Of a stretch of DNA of 64,000 nt, positions 50,501 to 57,961 are shown one piece after another. The notes below the pieces were generated by a model that saw only the letters and a list, made by a program, of their open reading frames with translations, was not told the origin of the DNA and did no database searches. Source of the DNA: Burkholderia ubonensis. GTDB taxonomy: Bacteria; Pseudomonadota; Gammaproteobacteria; Burkholderiales; Burkholderiaceae. Location of the stretch: NCBI RefSeq assembly GCF_902833085.1, contig NZ_CADFEB010000001.1, positions 355,742-419,741 of the forward strand, read 5' to 3'. The first letter of the stretch is position 1. Every line of letters starts with the position of its first letter. Position numbers and translations under genes: made by a program.

Positions 50501-51294
50501 ACCGCCGGCCGCGGGCGATCCGACGGCAGCGTCAGCACCGCCGGCGCACCGGCCAGCTGGTCGCGCCAGTAGCCGAGCTGCGACGCCAGCGTGTCGCCCT
50601 GCAGCCACTCCCGCTGCCACACCGCGAAGTCCGAGTACTGGATTGCCAGCGGCCGCAGCGGCGACGCCCGGCCCTCGTCGAACGCCGTGTACAGCGCCCC
50701 AAGCTCCCGGTACAGCACCTGCATCGACCACCCGTCCGACACGATGTGATGTAGCGTCAGCAAAATCACGTGATCCGCGTCGCCCAGCCGCACCAGCCGC
50801 GCGCGCAGCAGCGGCGCCGCGCCCAGATCGAACGGCCGCGCCGCCTCTTCCGCCGCGATCGCCTGCGCCGCCGCCTCGCGCTCGCCCGCCGGCAGCCCCT
50901 GCAGATCGCTGATCACGAACGGCACCGTGGCTTCGCCCGCGATGCGCTGCACCGGCTTGCCGTCCTGCGCCTCGAAATGCGTGCGCAGCGTCTCGTGACG
51001 CCGCACGATCTCGTTCAGCGCACGCTCCAGCACCGGCGCGCGCAGCGGCGCACGCAGCCGCAGCACGAGCGGAACGTTGTACAGCGCGCCGTTCGGATGC
51101 AACTGGTCGAAGAACCACAGCCGCTCCTGCGCGAACGACAGCGGCGCCGTGTCCGTCCCCTCCCGGCGAGGAATCGTCTCCCGTTCCGTGCCCTCCCTTC
51201 CGATCAACCGCTGTTCGAGCGCCTGACGCTGCGCGGTGGTGAGCGCGGCCAGCCGCACGCCGCCCTCCGAAGAGGAATCCTTATTGATTGTCAT
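44557..51294 (-). CDS. Two-module NRPS (C-A-T-C-A-T)
   Basis: A 2245-residue protein. Module 1: C about 48-480, A about 510-1000, T about 1010-1080. Module 2: C about 1165-1600, A about 1635-2120, T about 2130-2210. Both C domains keep 'HHIVSDG'; both A domains keep 'FTSGSTG' and 'YGP[ST]ET', and both T domains 'GGHSLLATQ'. Hand-read pocket codes are D-A-F-V-M-A-G-I-W (A1) and D-V-F-Y-L-G-T-V-F (A2), neither matching a code I know, so one may take L-2,3-diaminopropionate. The first module begins with a C domain, implying an acyl or formyl starter. The two C domains are nearly identical over ~1 kb of DNA. First NRPS gene of the operon. Confidence 0.92.
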   Translation of the reverse strand: MTINKDSSSEGGVRLAALTTAQRQALEQRLIGREGTERETIPRREGTDTAPLSFAQERLWFFDQLHPNGALYNVPLVLRLRAPLRAPVLERALNEIVRRHETLRTHFEAQDGKPVQRIAGEATVPFVISDLQGLPAGEREAAAQAIAAEEAARPFDLGAAPLLRARLVRLGDADHVILLTLHHIVSDGWSMQVLYRELGALYTAFDEGRASPLRPLAIQYSDFAVWQREWLQGDTLASQLGYWRDQLAGAPAVLTLPSDRPRPAVQSYRGGLLPFTIDAASTSALRALAQAEGGTLFMVLLGAFAVLLARLSGQHDVVVGTPIANRTREELEDLIGFFVNTLVLRTRIDASASFRTLLAGVRETTLAAYAHQDLPFERLVEELQPERSLAYNPLFQVLFALQTDGESRAGAGAGTAQPADPAAPRNGMARFDLSLAISDDGAGLGAVFEFSRDLFDDATIGRMAAQFQTLLAAIARQPDLPVRRLPLLSAAERHALLHDWNGPRHPYVPDLPVTELIAQLAAAFPDRPALDAPDGRLSYRELMRRAQGVAVALAARGIGAEDRVGVCLRPSAAFAVAFLGVLQAGAAYVPLDPALPCRRLAHIATEASLRIVLGDPRDGHDWIPEGIALVDPADTAAVAGAFAYRPQPLPAQCAYVIFTSGSTGTPKGVAVTHQGLARVVFNQRALLRLTPADRVLSFAAVGFDASIFEMLLAWTAGACLHVAPADARAPGAPLAALLRERRITAAVLPPAACAITPDANLPEFALLMMAGETVEPAVAARWAAGRRVLNGYGPSETAIWVSTGGYDPATGRMPIGRPCINTRLYVLDPYGEPVPPGVAGELTIGGDGLARGYLGRPDLTAERFVPDPFSGEPGARLYRSGDLVRLRADGTLDFLGRTDEQVKIRGFRIELGEIEAVLSTAPGVGDAAVVAHGEGAQRRLDAHLASADPALDVEAVRHYLRERLPGYMVPSAFYVHAALPLTPNGKIDRAALAAAPAPAPDVPDEALPRTATEAAVAAIWAELLETARIDIQRSFFEVGGHSLLATQLVSRLRDRFGLELPLRTVFETPTVAGLAAIVDRAQSAAPRGAAGGPELDDLLRVLAASGDARAADDAIDAALRRQPAGGGAAPAAVDAATLDGMTAADKRALLARLLAGPAAAPAEVRTAPLSFAQERLWFFDQLHPNGALYNVPLVLRLRAPLRAPVLERALNEIVRRHETLRTHFEAQDGKPVQRIAGEATVPFVISDLQGLPAGEREAAAQAIAAEEAARPFDLGAAPLLRARLVRLGDADHVILLTLHHIVSDGWSMRVLYRELGALYAAFDEGRASPLRPLAIQYADFAAWQREWLQGDTLASQLGYWREQLAGAPAVLTLPSDRPRPAVQSYRGGLLPFTIDAASTSALRALAQAEGGTLFMAITAALKLFLSRYSGQHDIVVGTPIANRTRAEFEDLIGFFVNTLVLRTRIDARASFRTLLAGVRETTLAAYAHQDLPFERLVEELQPERTLGHNPLFQVMLLFQAATGAAKGQAAANGAADAAPPEVLTGGTAKFDLTFALAEAGDTLSGVIEYASDLFDPATVATMAAHLANLIRAIAAAPDAPVDGLDLIGADERARLLTGLAEPAAPLAAGPTIDALVARRAAGAPDAPALEFADATLGYGELETRANRLARLLRARGVGVDTRVGLWLDRSAALIVSMLAVWKAGGAFVALDTRNPPERLASMLADANVELVIAAGGREIPPMPGVTLLDLDAEAAAIAMRSAQPLKQRNAPGQLAQIIFTSGSTGKPKGVMIEHRQLLWLLDAMRPARIAADDRVAQSSSPAFDVMAFECWGALTAGACLVGIGRDELLIPDQFAATLADRRISVLYQTAALFGQTVAHRPDAYLGARLLLVGGDRVDAAKVRAAMQASQVPVFMHTYGPTETTVFCSIQTLAAPPAEGEPLSIAPALPHATLYVVDHAGRLAPTGTVGEVLIGGACVARGYVGRPDLTAERFIPDPFGGEPGARLYRSGDLARLRADGTLEFLGRADGQVKIRGYRIEPSEVDEALRAHPAVRTTVTVCRGDAADRQLVSYVVAADPAAPPDDDALRRHCKQRLPEYMVPAHFVAIDAIPVNANGKLDRAALPVPGGRATGDAGEPPRGDTERAVAAIWGRILGIERIARTDHFFDIGGHSLLATQVISRLRDELGAEMPLRTIFETPTLADLARAVDELRANGAPPSSGPELVSVPRAIYRARRAAATRSDAQ
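46800..47810 (-). repeat. C-domain duplication, copy 2 (partner 50150-51160)
   Basis: The 5' end and much of the second condensation domain repeats the sequence of the first at an offset of about 3350 bases, with long identical runs (for example the blocks around 47080-47215 and 47230-47790 against 50430-50570 and 50580-51140). At protein level the first ~250 residues of the two C domains are almost the same. This is beyond normal paralogy and points to recent gene conversion or duplication. Confidence 0.85.
50150..51160 (-). repeat. C-domain duplication, copy 1 (partner 46800-47810)
   Basis: First condensation domain of the two-module NRPS, near-identical to the second one. Differences are few and scattered (for example Q/R in 'SMQVLYREL' against 'SMRVLYREL', and T/A in 'LYTAFDEG' against 'LYAAFDEG'). 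Confidence 0.85.
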
Positions 51295-51336
51295 CGTTCA
51301 GTCACCGCTCCGGCGTAGCGGCCCCGGTCGAATGTC

Positions 51337-51861
51337 TCAGGGCCGCAGGCTTGCGAAATAACCCGCCCATGCAATGCTCTCGCCGAACGCGGAAAGCTCA
51401 TGGGGCTCGATGCTGTGGATGTCGGGACGGGACCAGATGTCCCTCACTTCGTCGATGTAGCGCGAATAGGCAAACGCGATCTTCGCCATATGCCGCTCGG
51501 GCGCGCCGAGCTGGCGCACGGTTTGCAGGTACTGGACCATCACCTCGCAGCGCTCGAGCTCCTGGCCGGGCGAAGACAGCACCGCGAGCCGGCGTTGCAA
51601 TTCATGGTCGGCTTCCGCGATCGCCTGGCGGATCTCGACCGCGTTCCACGCGGCGGCCAGCTTGTCGTACAGGTTGCGGTACGACGACGCGAACGCATCG
51701 TGGATCGACGCCGGCCCGCCGGGAAGCGCCCCGTGCGCGACCGACTCCGGCATTGCCTTGCCGTTGCCGTTGTACGGCCCGGGCACCGCGGCCTCCCCGT
51801 CCTGCGACGGACTACGATGGTTTCCGGTTTTATTGCCCATATCGCCTTCCCCATCGGACAT
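51337..51861 (-). CDS. Unknown small protein, first gene of the NRPS operon
   Basis: A 174-residue protein starting MSDGEGDMGNKTGNHRSPSQ. AAAGGAGG sits 7 bases before the ATG at 51861, an excellent start. The first ~55 residues are Gly/Pro/Asn-rich and disordered in character. The rest is helical ('YRNLYDKLAAAWNAVEIRQAIAEADHELQRRLAVLSSPGQELERCEVMVQYLQTVRQL', about 62-120), ending with a Trp/Tyr-rich segment. No signal peptide or known motif. It lies 42 bases upstream of the two-module NRPS and is divergent from sbnA. I do not recognise the family; a regulatory or partner-protein role for the NRPS is only positional inference. Confidence 0.7.
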   Translation of the reverse strand: MSDGEGDMGNKTGNHRSPSQDGEAAVPGPYNGNGKAMPESVAHGALPGGPASIHDAFASSYRNLYDKLAAAWNAVEIRQAIAEADHELQRRLAVLSSPGQELERCEVMVQYLQTVRQLGAPERHMAKIAFAYSRYIDEVRDIWSRPDIHSIEPHELSAFGESIAWAGYFASLRP

Positions 51862-52303
51862 GATTTCGCCTCCTTTGTCGGCGCGCGTAAATCGATGCTT
51901 ATGTATAGTACGCCATTTATTTTATGCAACCATTTAACTTAAATATCCACCCACATAAAAACGCCACACACCGGCAATTAAAAAACCTCGACAAAGATCG
52001 TTGAAGGATTCGAAACGATGCCGCGGCTTGTGTGTGTTTTCCGCGCGGCGGATGCTGCATCGCAATACCGGCGGGGCTCCGACGGCGCGCATCGATTGCC
52101 TTGACTCTTTGCTTTCGTATAGTACTATTCGCGTCATTCGCGCATTCCGGATTAATTTTCTCCGAAAAGGCGCGATATTAATAATCGAATCGAATACAAA
52201 CCAAAATTCGAAAACCACGAATACGGAGACCCGTCACCGGAAATTCACCGGAAAATTCACACCCGCACCCATCAAATCGATTCTCTTATTGGGGAGTTAT
52301 CGA
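51862..52303. promoter_or_regulatory. AT-rich divergent control region of the NRPS and sbnAB operons
   Basis: About 440 bases, much lower in G+C than the genes on either side; no gene supported. The octamer TATAGTAC occurs twice, at 51904-51911 and 52118-52125, the second inside a 10-base palindrome ATAGTACTAT (52119-52128). One copy lies near each divergent gene, so they may be sites of a shared regulator. A run TTGACT at 52101 might be a -35 element, but no properly spaced -10 was found. Confidence 0.45.
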
Positions 52304-53305
52304 ATGTACGCCGACAGGCCGAGCGAACTGATGGTCGGAGACGCGTTTATCCGTCTCCGCGGCATCGTCCCGGAAGGGGTGGTGCACTTGAAAATAGAAG
52401 GCTTCACTTCCGGGGGCTCGATCAAGTCCAAGACCGCGCGCCACATGCTCGACCAGTTCGAGGCGCGCGGCAATGCGCATCGCGGCCAGCGCTTCATCGA
52501 AAGCTCGTCGGGCAACCTCGGGCTCGCGCTCAGCATGATCGCCGCCGAACGCGGCTACCGGTTCACCTGCGTGTGCGACCCCAATCTTTCGCCGCAGACG
52601 CACAAGCTGATGCTGGCGTTCGGCGCGAAGGTCGTGGTCGTGACGGAGCGCGACCAGAACGGCGGCTTCCTCGGCACGCGCCTCGCGTATATCCGGCGGC
52701 AGCTCGAGGAAGACCCCGGCCTCGTCTGGCTCAACCAGTACACCAGCGCCGACAACGCGGGCGCGCACCTGCGCTTCACCGGCCCCGAGATCTTCTCGGC
52801 CTTTGCGCGCGTCGATTTCCTGTTCGTCGGCGCCGGCACGACCGGCACGCTCGGCGGCCTGTCGCGCTACGCGCGCCGGCATTCGCCGCACACCCGCATC
52901 ATCGCGGTCGATTCGGTCGGCTCGGTGACCTTCGGCATGCCGTCGGGCAAGCGCTACATCTCGGGGCTCGGCACCAGCTGCCGGCCGCCGATCGCGGACC
53001 ACTGCGAGATGGATGCGCTCGAGATGATCGAGGAAGCGGACACCATCGTGATGTGCCGCCGGCTCGCCGCGCAAGGGCTGCTCGTCGGCGGCTCGACCGG
53101 CACCGTGCTCAGCGCGGTCGCGCGCCGGGCGCAGAGCATGCCGCCCGACGCGGTGATCGTCGCGATCTCGCCCGATCTCGGCGACCGCTACGTCGACACG
53201 ATCTACGACAACGGCTGGGTCGAGGCCCGCTTCGCCGGCCTGCTCGAACGCTGCCGCATGACGATCTCCGATGCCCCTCTGCTCTGGGAGCGCCACCATG
53301 GCTGA
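52304..53305 (+). CDS. sbnA: 2,3-diaminopropionate biosynthesis protein SbnA-like (PLP-dependent synthase)
   Basis: A 333-residue PLP enzyme of the cysteine synthase fold, matching SbnA: 'GGSIKSKTARHMLDQFEARG' with the Schiff-base Lys in S-I-K-S-K (about 46), 'ESSSGNLGLALSMIAAERGYRFTCVCDPNLSPQ' (substrate and PLP loop), and 'FLFVGAGTTGTLGGLSRY' (phosphate-binding Gly loop). SbnA joins O-phospho-L-serine and L-glutamate to N-(2-amino-2-carboxyethyl)-L-glutamate, the precursor of L-2,3-diaminopropionate. GGGGAG lies 8 bases before the ATG. The 3' end overlaps sbnB by 8 bases. Divergent from the NRPS operon, so it likely supplies its substrate. Confidence 0.88.
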   Translation: MYADRPSELMVGDAFIRLRGIVPEGVVHLKIEGFTSGGSIKSKTARHMLDQFEARGNAHRGQRFIESSSGNLGLALSMIAAERGYRFTCVCDPNLSPQTHKLMLAFGAKVVVVTERDQNGGFLGTRLAYIRRQLEEDPGLVWLNQYTSADNAGAHLRFTGPEIFSAFARVDFLFVGAGTTGTLGGLSRYARRHSPHTRIIAVDSVGSVTFGMPSGKRYISGLGTSCRPPIADHCEMDALEMIEEADTIVMCRRLAAQGLLVGGSTGTVLSAVARRAQSMPPDAVIVAISPDLGDRYVDTIYDNGWVEARFAGLLERCRMTISDAPLLWERHHG

Positions 53306-54368
53306 CACCTACTCGCTCGATCGCGCGTCGACGCCGGCGGGCGACGCCGCCGGCACGGACCCGTTCGCGTTCTCGATCGTCGCGGGCGACACGGTGCGCG
53401 ACCTCATCGCCGCGTCGTTTCCGGCGGTGGTGGACATCGTCCGCGACGCGTATCTCGCGCAGGCCGACGGCATCGCGCACAATCCGCCGAGCCATTTCCT
53501 GCGCTTCGCCGACCGTCCGCGCGACCGCATCATCGCGCTGCCCGCCGACCTCGGCGCCGAGGCCGGGCTCGCCGGAATCAAATGGATCGCGAGCTGGCCC
53601 GAGAACGTCGAGCGCGCGATCCCGCGCGCGTCGGCCCTGCTCGTGCTCAACCGGCGCGACACCGGCTATCCGCTCTGCGTGATGGAAGCGTCGATCATCA
53701 GCGCGGCGCGCACCGCGGCGTCGGCCGTGCTCGGCCTGCAACGGCTCGGCGCCGGACGGCTGCCGCCGCACCCGCGGATCGGCGTGGTCGGCTGCGGCGT
53801 CATCGCGCGAAACATCGTCGACATGATCCTCGCGCAAGGCATCACGCCGGCCAGCATCGCCGCGTACGACCTCAGCATCGACGACGCGCAGCGCCTGCTG
53901 GATCACGTCGGCCCGCACGCGGCGCCCGAGCCCGCGTCGTCCGTCGAAAGGCTGGTGCGCGGCAGCGACGTGGTCGTGTTCGCGACGACGGCGGCGCGCC
54001 CGCACGTGCTCGAACCCGGCTGGTTCGCGCATGCGCCGGTGGTGCTGAACATTTCGCTGCGCGATCTCGCGCCGGACGTCATCCTCGCGGCCGACAACGT
54101 GCTCGACGACATCGATCACTGCCTGCAGGCGGATACGTCGCCGCATCTCGCCGAACAGCAGGTCGGCCATCGCCGCTTCGTCACCGGGACGATCGCCGAA
54201 GCGATCCGGGGCACGCTGCGCTTCGATCCGGCGCGGCCGGTGATCTATTCGCCGTTCGGCATGGGCGTCCTCGACCTCGCGGTCGGACGCCATGTGTACG
54301 CGGCCGCGCGGCGCGCGGGACGGGTCGTCGACGTGCCGGGGTTCTTCGCGGAGCGGGTGCGCTGGTGA
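53298..54368 (+). CDS. sbnB: 2,3-diaminopropionate biosynthesis protein SbnB-like (ornithine cyclodeaminase family)
   Basis: A 356-residue protein of the ornithine cyclodeaminase/mu-crystallin family: 'SHFLRFADRPRDRIIALPADLG', 'GIKWIASWPENVERAIPRASALLVLNRRDTGYPLCVMEASIISAARTAASAVLGL' and the NAD site 'RIGVVGCGVIARNIVDMIL' (about 158-175). SbnB oxidatively hydrolyses the SbnA product to L-2,3-diaminopropionate and 2-oxoglutarate with NAD. Starts 8 bases inside the end of sbnA with GGGAG upstream, so the two are translated together. This pair is the strongest evidence for a diaminopropionate residue in the NRPS product. Confidence 0.88.
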   Translation: MADTYSLDRASTPAGDAAGTDPFAFSIVAGDTVRDLIAASFPAVVDIVRDAYLAQADGIAHNPPSHFLRFADRPRDRIIALPADLGAEAGLAGIKWIASWPENVERAIPRASALLVLNRRDTGYPLCVMEASIISAARTAASAVLGLQRLGAGRLPPHPRIGVVGCGVIARNIVDMILAQGITPASIAAYDLSIDDAQRLLDHVGPHAAPEPASSVERLVRGSDVVVFATTAARPHVLEPGWFAHAPVVLNISLRDLAPDVILAADNVLDDIDHCLQADTSPHLAEQQVGHRRFVTGTIAEAIRGTLRFDPARPVIYSPFGMGVLDLAVGRHVYAAARRAGRVVDVPGFFAERVRW

Positions 54369-54383
54369 GGCGACGCGTGCCGC

Positions 54384-55967
54384 TCAATCCTTGCCGAGCT
54401 GCCCGTCGCGCAACCGCCAGACGCCGAGCGGATTGCCGTCCTGCAACGCCTCCGGCAGCAGCGCCGGCGGCAACGCCTGGTAGCACACCGGCCGCAGGAA
54501 GCGCTCGATCGCGAGCGTGCCGACCGACGTCGTGCGTGAATCCGACGTCGCCGGGAACGGCCCGCCGTGCACCATCGCATGCGCGACCTCGACGCCGGTC
54601 GGATAACCGTTCGCGAGTATCCGACCGGCCTTGCGCTCGAGCGTCGGCAGCAGGCGGCGCGCGAGCGCGTAGTCGTCCGGGTCGAGATGCAGCGTCGCGG
54701 TCAGTTGCCCTTCGACGTGCTCGGCGAGGTCGATCATCTCGTCGATGTCGCGGCACGTGACGATCAGCGACGTCGGCCCGAAGATTTCGTCCTCGAGCCG
54801 CGGGTTCGACACGAACGCGGGCTGCGTCGTCGCGAACAGCGCGGGCACCGCGGCCGCCTGTGCACCAGTCTGCGCGCCTTGCGCGACCGCGCTGACGCCG
54901 TCCGCCGCCGCGCGCTGCGCGACGCCGCGCGCGTAGGCTTGCGCGATCCCGGTCGTCAGCATCGTCTGCGCGCCCTTCCGGCCGAGCGCCTGCGCGGCCG
55001 CGTCGATGAACGCCGGCGTGTGCGGCCCGTCTAGCACGACCACGAGCCCCGGATTCGTGCAGAACTGGCCGACGCCGAGCGTCAGCGATTCGACGAAGCC
55101 GCGCGCGATCTCGCCGCCGCGCGCCGCGAGCGCGCCGGGCAGCACGAAGCCCGGATTGATGCTGCTCATTTCCGCGTAGACCGGAATCGGCTCGCGCCGC
55201 TGCGCGGCGACGTGCATCAGCGCGAGCCCACCGCCGCGCGAGCCGGTGAAGCCGACCGCCTTGATCGCCGGATGCGCGACGAGCGCCTCGCCGATCGCGT
55301 TGCCCGCGCCGATCACGAGCGAGAACACGCCTTCCGGCAAGCCGCACGCGGCGACCGCCTGCCGGATCGCGCGCCCGACGAGCTCCGACGTGCCGAGATG
55401 CGCGGGATGCGCCTTCACGACCACCGGGCAGCCGGCCGCGAACGCCGACGCCGTATCGCCGCCCGCCACCGAGAACGCGAGCGGGAAATTGCTCGCGCCG
55501 AACACCGCGACCGGGCCGACCGGAATCTTCTGCAGCCGCAGGTCGGGACGCGGCAGCGGCTGCCGGTCCGGCAGCGCGGCATCGAGCGTCGCGTCGAGCC
55601 AGCGGCCGTCGCGCACCAGCGCCGCGAACAGCCGGAGCTGGCCGACCGTGCGCGCGCGCTCGCCTTCGAGCCGTGCGACCGGCAGCGCCGATTCCTGATG
55701 CGCACGCGCGATCAGCGCGTCGCCGAGCGCGACGAGGTGGTCGGCGATCGTCTCCAGAAAGCGCGCGCGCACGTCGAGCGGCATCGCGCGAAACGGATCG
55801 AACGCGGCCGCCGCGAGCGTGCATGCCCGATCCACGTCCGCCGCGTCGCCCGCGCCGTACTCGGGTTCCAGTTCGACGCCGCGCGCCGGATCGAACGCGC
55901 GCAGCGTCCCTGCCGTGCCGCGCACCGACGCGGCGCCGATCAACATCTCTCCAGTGATCTGCATCAT
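54384..55967 (-). CDS. 2-oxoglutarate semialdehyde (2,5-dioxovalerate) dehydrogenase
   Basis: A 527-residue aldehyde dehydrogenase starting M(M)[18 protein letters not shown]. It follows the KGSADH subfamily: '[57 protein letters not shown]' (about 138-195), '[13 protein letters not shown]', '[19 protein letters not shown]' (catalytic Glu region), '[12 protein letters not shown]' with the catalytic Cys (about 300), and '[13 protein letters not shown]'. It oxidises 2,5-dioxopentanoate to 2-oxoglutarate with NAD(P), the last step of nonphosphorylating sugar-acid pathways. Start codons overlap the amidohydrolase stop; last gene of the sugar-acid operon. Confidence 0.9.
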   Translation of the reverse strand: MMQITGEMLIGAASVRGTAGTLRAFDPARGVELEPEYGAGDAADVDRACTLAAAAFDPFRAMPLDVRARFLETIADHLVALGDALIARAHQESALPVARLEGERARTVGQLRLFAALVRDGRWLDATLDAALPDRQPLPRPDLRLQKIPVGPVAVFGASNFPLAFSVAGGDTASAFAAGCPVVVKAHPAHLGTSELVGRAIRQAVAACGLPEGVFSLVIGAGNAIGEALVAHPAIKAVGFTGSRGGGLALMHVAAQRREPIPVYAEMSSINPGFVLPGALAARGGEIARGFVESLTLGVGQFCTNPGLVVVLDGPHTPAFIDAAAQALGRKGAQTMLTTGIAQAYARGVAQRAAADGVSAVAQGAQTGAQAAAVPALFATTQPAFVSNPRLEDEIFGPTSLIVTCRDIDEMIDLAEHVEGQLTATLHLDPDDYALARRLLPTLERKAGRILANGYPTGVEVAHAMVHGGPFPATSDSRTTSVGTLAIERFLRPVCYQALPPALLPEALQDGNPLGVWRLRDGQLGKD

Positions 55968-56905
55968 TCACCTGCCTGCTTTCGCTGTTCGTCCATGTCG
56001 TCCATGCCGATCCGGTAGATCCGGATCGCGTTGTCGTGCCAGATCGCGCGCCGCGCCGCGTCGTCGAGGTCCGTCAGCGCCGCGGCGAAGGTGCGCAGCA
56101 ATGCGGAATACGTGACCCGCAGCCCCGCCACCGGGAAATTGCTCGCGAACATGCAGCGCTCCCAGCCGAAGATCGCGATCGCGTCGCGGATGATGCGCCG
56201 GTTCTCCACGTCGTTCCACGCGGCGTCGCGCAACCCGAATTCGGACAGCTTCACCGACACGCGCGGCAGCGCGGCCAGCGCTTCCATCCCGCGCCGCCAG
56301 CGCGCGAGCCCGGCGTCCGAGCGGTCCCACGGCAGCCCCGCATGTTCGAGCACCACGTCGACGCCCGGCGCATCCGCGAGCGTCGCGGCCGCTTCGCCGA
56401 GATGCCAGAACGGCACCCGCAGATCCCAGCATAGGCCGTGCGCGGCGAGCCGTTCAAGCGCGGCGGGCCAGCGCGGATCGCGCAACGAGCCGGGGCCGTC
56501 GGCCGTCGCATCCGGCGCCGGCGCGGTACGCGGCTTGAAGCGCACGCCGCGCACTCGCGGCCATGCGGCCTGCTCGGCGAGCCGTTGCGCCGCGTCGTCG
56601 GCGAGCAGGTCGACCCACGCGACGACCGCCGACGGCAGCCCGTGCGCGGCCGCGACGTCGTGCAGCCAGCGCGTCTCCGCCAGCGCCTCGTCGTGCGCTC
56701 GCTCGGCTTCCACATGCACGCTCGCGACGAGCGGCGCGCCTTGCGCTGCCCGCCGGTAGTCGTCCACGTCGAAATCCCGGCGCAACGCCGCGTAGTCGCC
56801 GAGGATGAAGCGCGACGGATCGTACCGATCCTGCAGCCACGGATAGTGCGCGCCCGCATCGAGCCGCCACAGGTGGTGATGCGCGTCGACGAGCGCCTCG
56901 GGCAT
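55964..56905 (-). CDS. Amidohydrolase 2-family protein (sugar-lactone hydrolase-like)
   Basis: A 313-residue TIM-barrel amidohydrolase: '[22 protein letters not shown]' (HxH metal site, about 4-25), '[10 protein letters not shown]', '[16 protein letters not shown]', 'VSVKLSEFG', '[26 protein letters not shown]' and a final D-N-A-I-R-I-Y-R-I. This layout is that of COG3618 enzymes such as fuconolactone hydrolases, so hydrolysis of a sugar-acid lactone is likely. The start could be the GTG at 56932, 2 bases after the upstream gene; the ATG at 56905 is used here. Overlaps the ALDH gene downstream. Confidence 0.82.
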   Translation of the reverse strand: MPEALVDAHHHLWRLDAGAHYPWLQDRYDPSRFILGDYAALRRDFDVDDYRRAAQGAPLVASVHVEAERAHDEALAETRWLHDVAAAHGLPSAVVAWVDLLADDAAQRLAEQAAWPRVRGVRFKPRTAPAPDATADGPGSLRDPRWPAALERLAAHGLCWDLRVPFWHLGEAAATLADAPGVDVVLEHAGLPWDRSDAGLARWRRGMEALAALPRVSVKLSEFGLRDAAWNDVENRRIIRDAIAIFGWERCMFASNFPVAGLRVTYSALLRTFAAALTDLDDAARRAIWHDNAIRIYRIGMDDMDEQRKQAGE

Positions 56906-56933
56906 GCCGTCCAGGATGCACTCCCCGCGCACG

Positions 56934-57881
56934 TCAGCGCGGGCCGGCGAGCACATACGACGCATCCGGTTCGCGCAGCGTCGGCATCGCGCCGACGAAG
57001 CGCCACGCGTCGAGATCGAGCTCGCGCACGTAGTCGTCCTGGAACGACACGTAGGCCGCGCGCCGCGACGGATGGAACGACAGCGCGGTCGGATTCGCGG
57101 GCAATGCCACGCGCTCGATCTCCTCGAGCTGCTGCGCATCGAACACCGAGATCGACTGCTCGCCCGAATTGGTCAGCAGCAGCAGGTCGCGGCCGTCCGG
57201 CGCGCTCGCGCGGTAGATGCGGTTCGGATCGCTGCGCGTCTTCACGCGGCGGCCGCAGGTCATCGTTTCGGTGTCGATCGCGACCAGCGTGTCGTCGCCG
57301 CGGTTCGCGACGTACAGCGTGCGCTCGTCGCTCGACAGCGCGTTGCCCTCCGGGCGCGGCCCCGGCATCACCGCGCGCGGCGCGACCGTCGCGTCGCGCG
57401 GATGGAACTGCGTGACCGTGTTCGACAGCAGGTGCACGCCGTATGCGCGGCTCGCGTCGCGCGTCAGCGTGACGAGATGGGTCTTCACGCCGCCGGACGG
57501 CACCGCCAGGTTCGGCACCGCCTGCTCGGCCGGACGGTCGAACACGAGCAGCATGTCGTGCGCCTCGCTCATCGCGTACAGGCGGCCTTCGCGGTCGCTC
57601 GCCATCCCGTGCGGCCGGTAGTACGGCCACAGGTCGAGCATGCGCGTATGCGTGCGTTCGACGAGGTCGATCTCGGCGATCCGGTGGTCGCCTTCGTGGC
57701 CGCGCGTCCACGCGGTCTCGATCCCGAAGATGCCGACGTACGCGTAGCGGTCGTTCACATCGACGGTGAACTCGTGCGGGAAGTTCGGCAGCACGATGTG
57801 CTTGAGCGCGGCTCGCGTTTCGAGGTCGTAGAAGCTGAAGGTGTGTGCGCACTTCTGGACCAGCAGCAGGATGTCGTTCAT
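56934..57881 (-). CDS. YncE/lactonase-like beta-propeller protein
   Basis: A 315-residue protein built of repeated ~40-residue blades, e.g. 'TFSFYDLETRAALKHIVLPNFPHEFTVDVNDRYAYVGIFG', 'NALSSDERTLYVANRGDDTLVAIDTETM' and 'ISVFDAQQLEEIERVALPANPTALSFHPSRRAAYVSFQ'. No signal peptide, so cytoplasmic, unlike exported YncE. In sugar-acid operons such propellers are presumed lactonases or mutarotase-like helpers, but active-site residues cannot be named here. GGAGAAT precedes the ATG. It lies 81 bases after the MFS transporter gene and 28 bases before the amidohydrolase gene; the two may do overlapping jobs. Confidence 0.8.
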   Translation of the reverse strand: MNDILLLVQKCAHTFSFYDLETRAALKHIVLPNFPHEFTVDVNDRYAYVGIFGIETAWTRGHEGDHRIAEIDLVERTHTRMLDLWPYYRPHGMASDREGRLYAMSEAHDMLLVFDRPAEQAVPNLAVPSGGVKTHLVTLTRDASRAYGVHLLSNTVTQFHPRDATVAPRAVMPGPRPEGNALSSDERTLYVANRGDDTLVAIDTETMTCGRRVKTRSDPNRIYRASAPDGRDLLLLTNSGEQSISVFDAQQLEEIERVALPANPTALSFHPSRRAAYVSFQDDYVRELDLDAWRFVGAMPTLREPDASYVLAGPR

Positions 57882-57961
57882 GGTGATTCTCCGTCATTCA
57901 ATCTTGCCGCCGCGGCGCGTGAACGACGCCGCGACGAAGTCAAACTCATGTCGCACCGGGC

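Noticed and set aside
38315-54368. Monobactam (sulfazecin-type) cluster, suggested by diaminopropionate
   Set aside because: No sulfotransferase, epimerisation domains or the unusual thioesterase of that pathway.
38315-54368. Staphyloferrin B-type siderophore cluster, suggested by sbnA/sbnB
   Set aside because: No NIS synthetases, receptor or transporter genes; the partners are NRPS genes.
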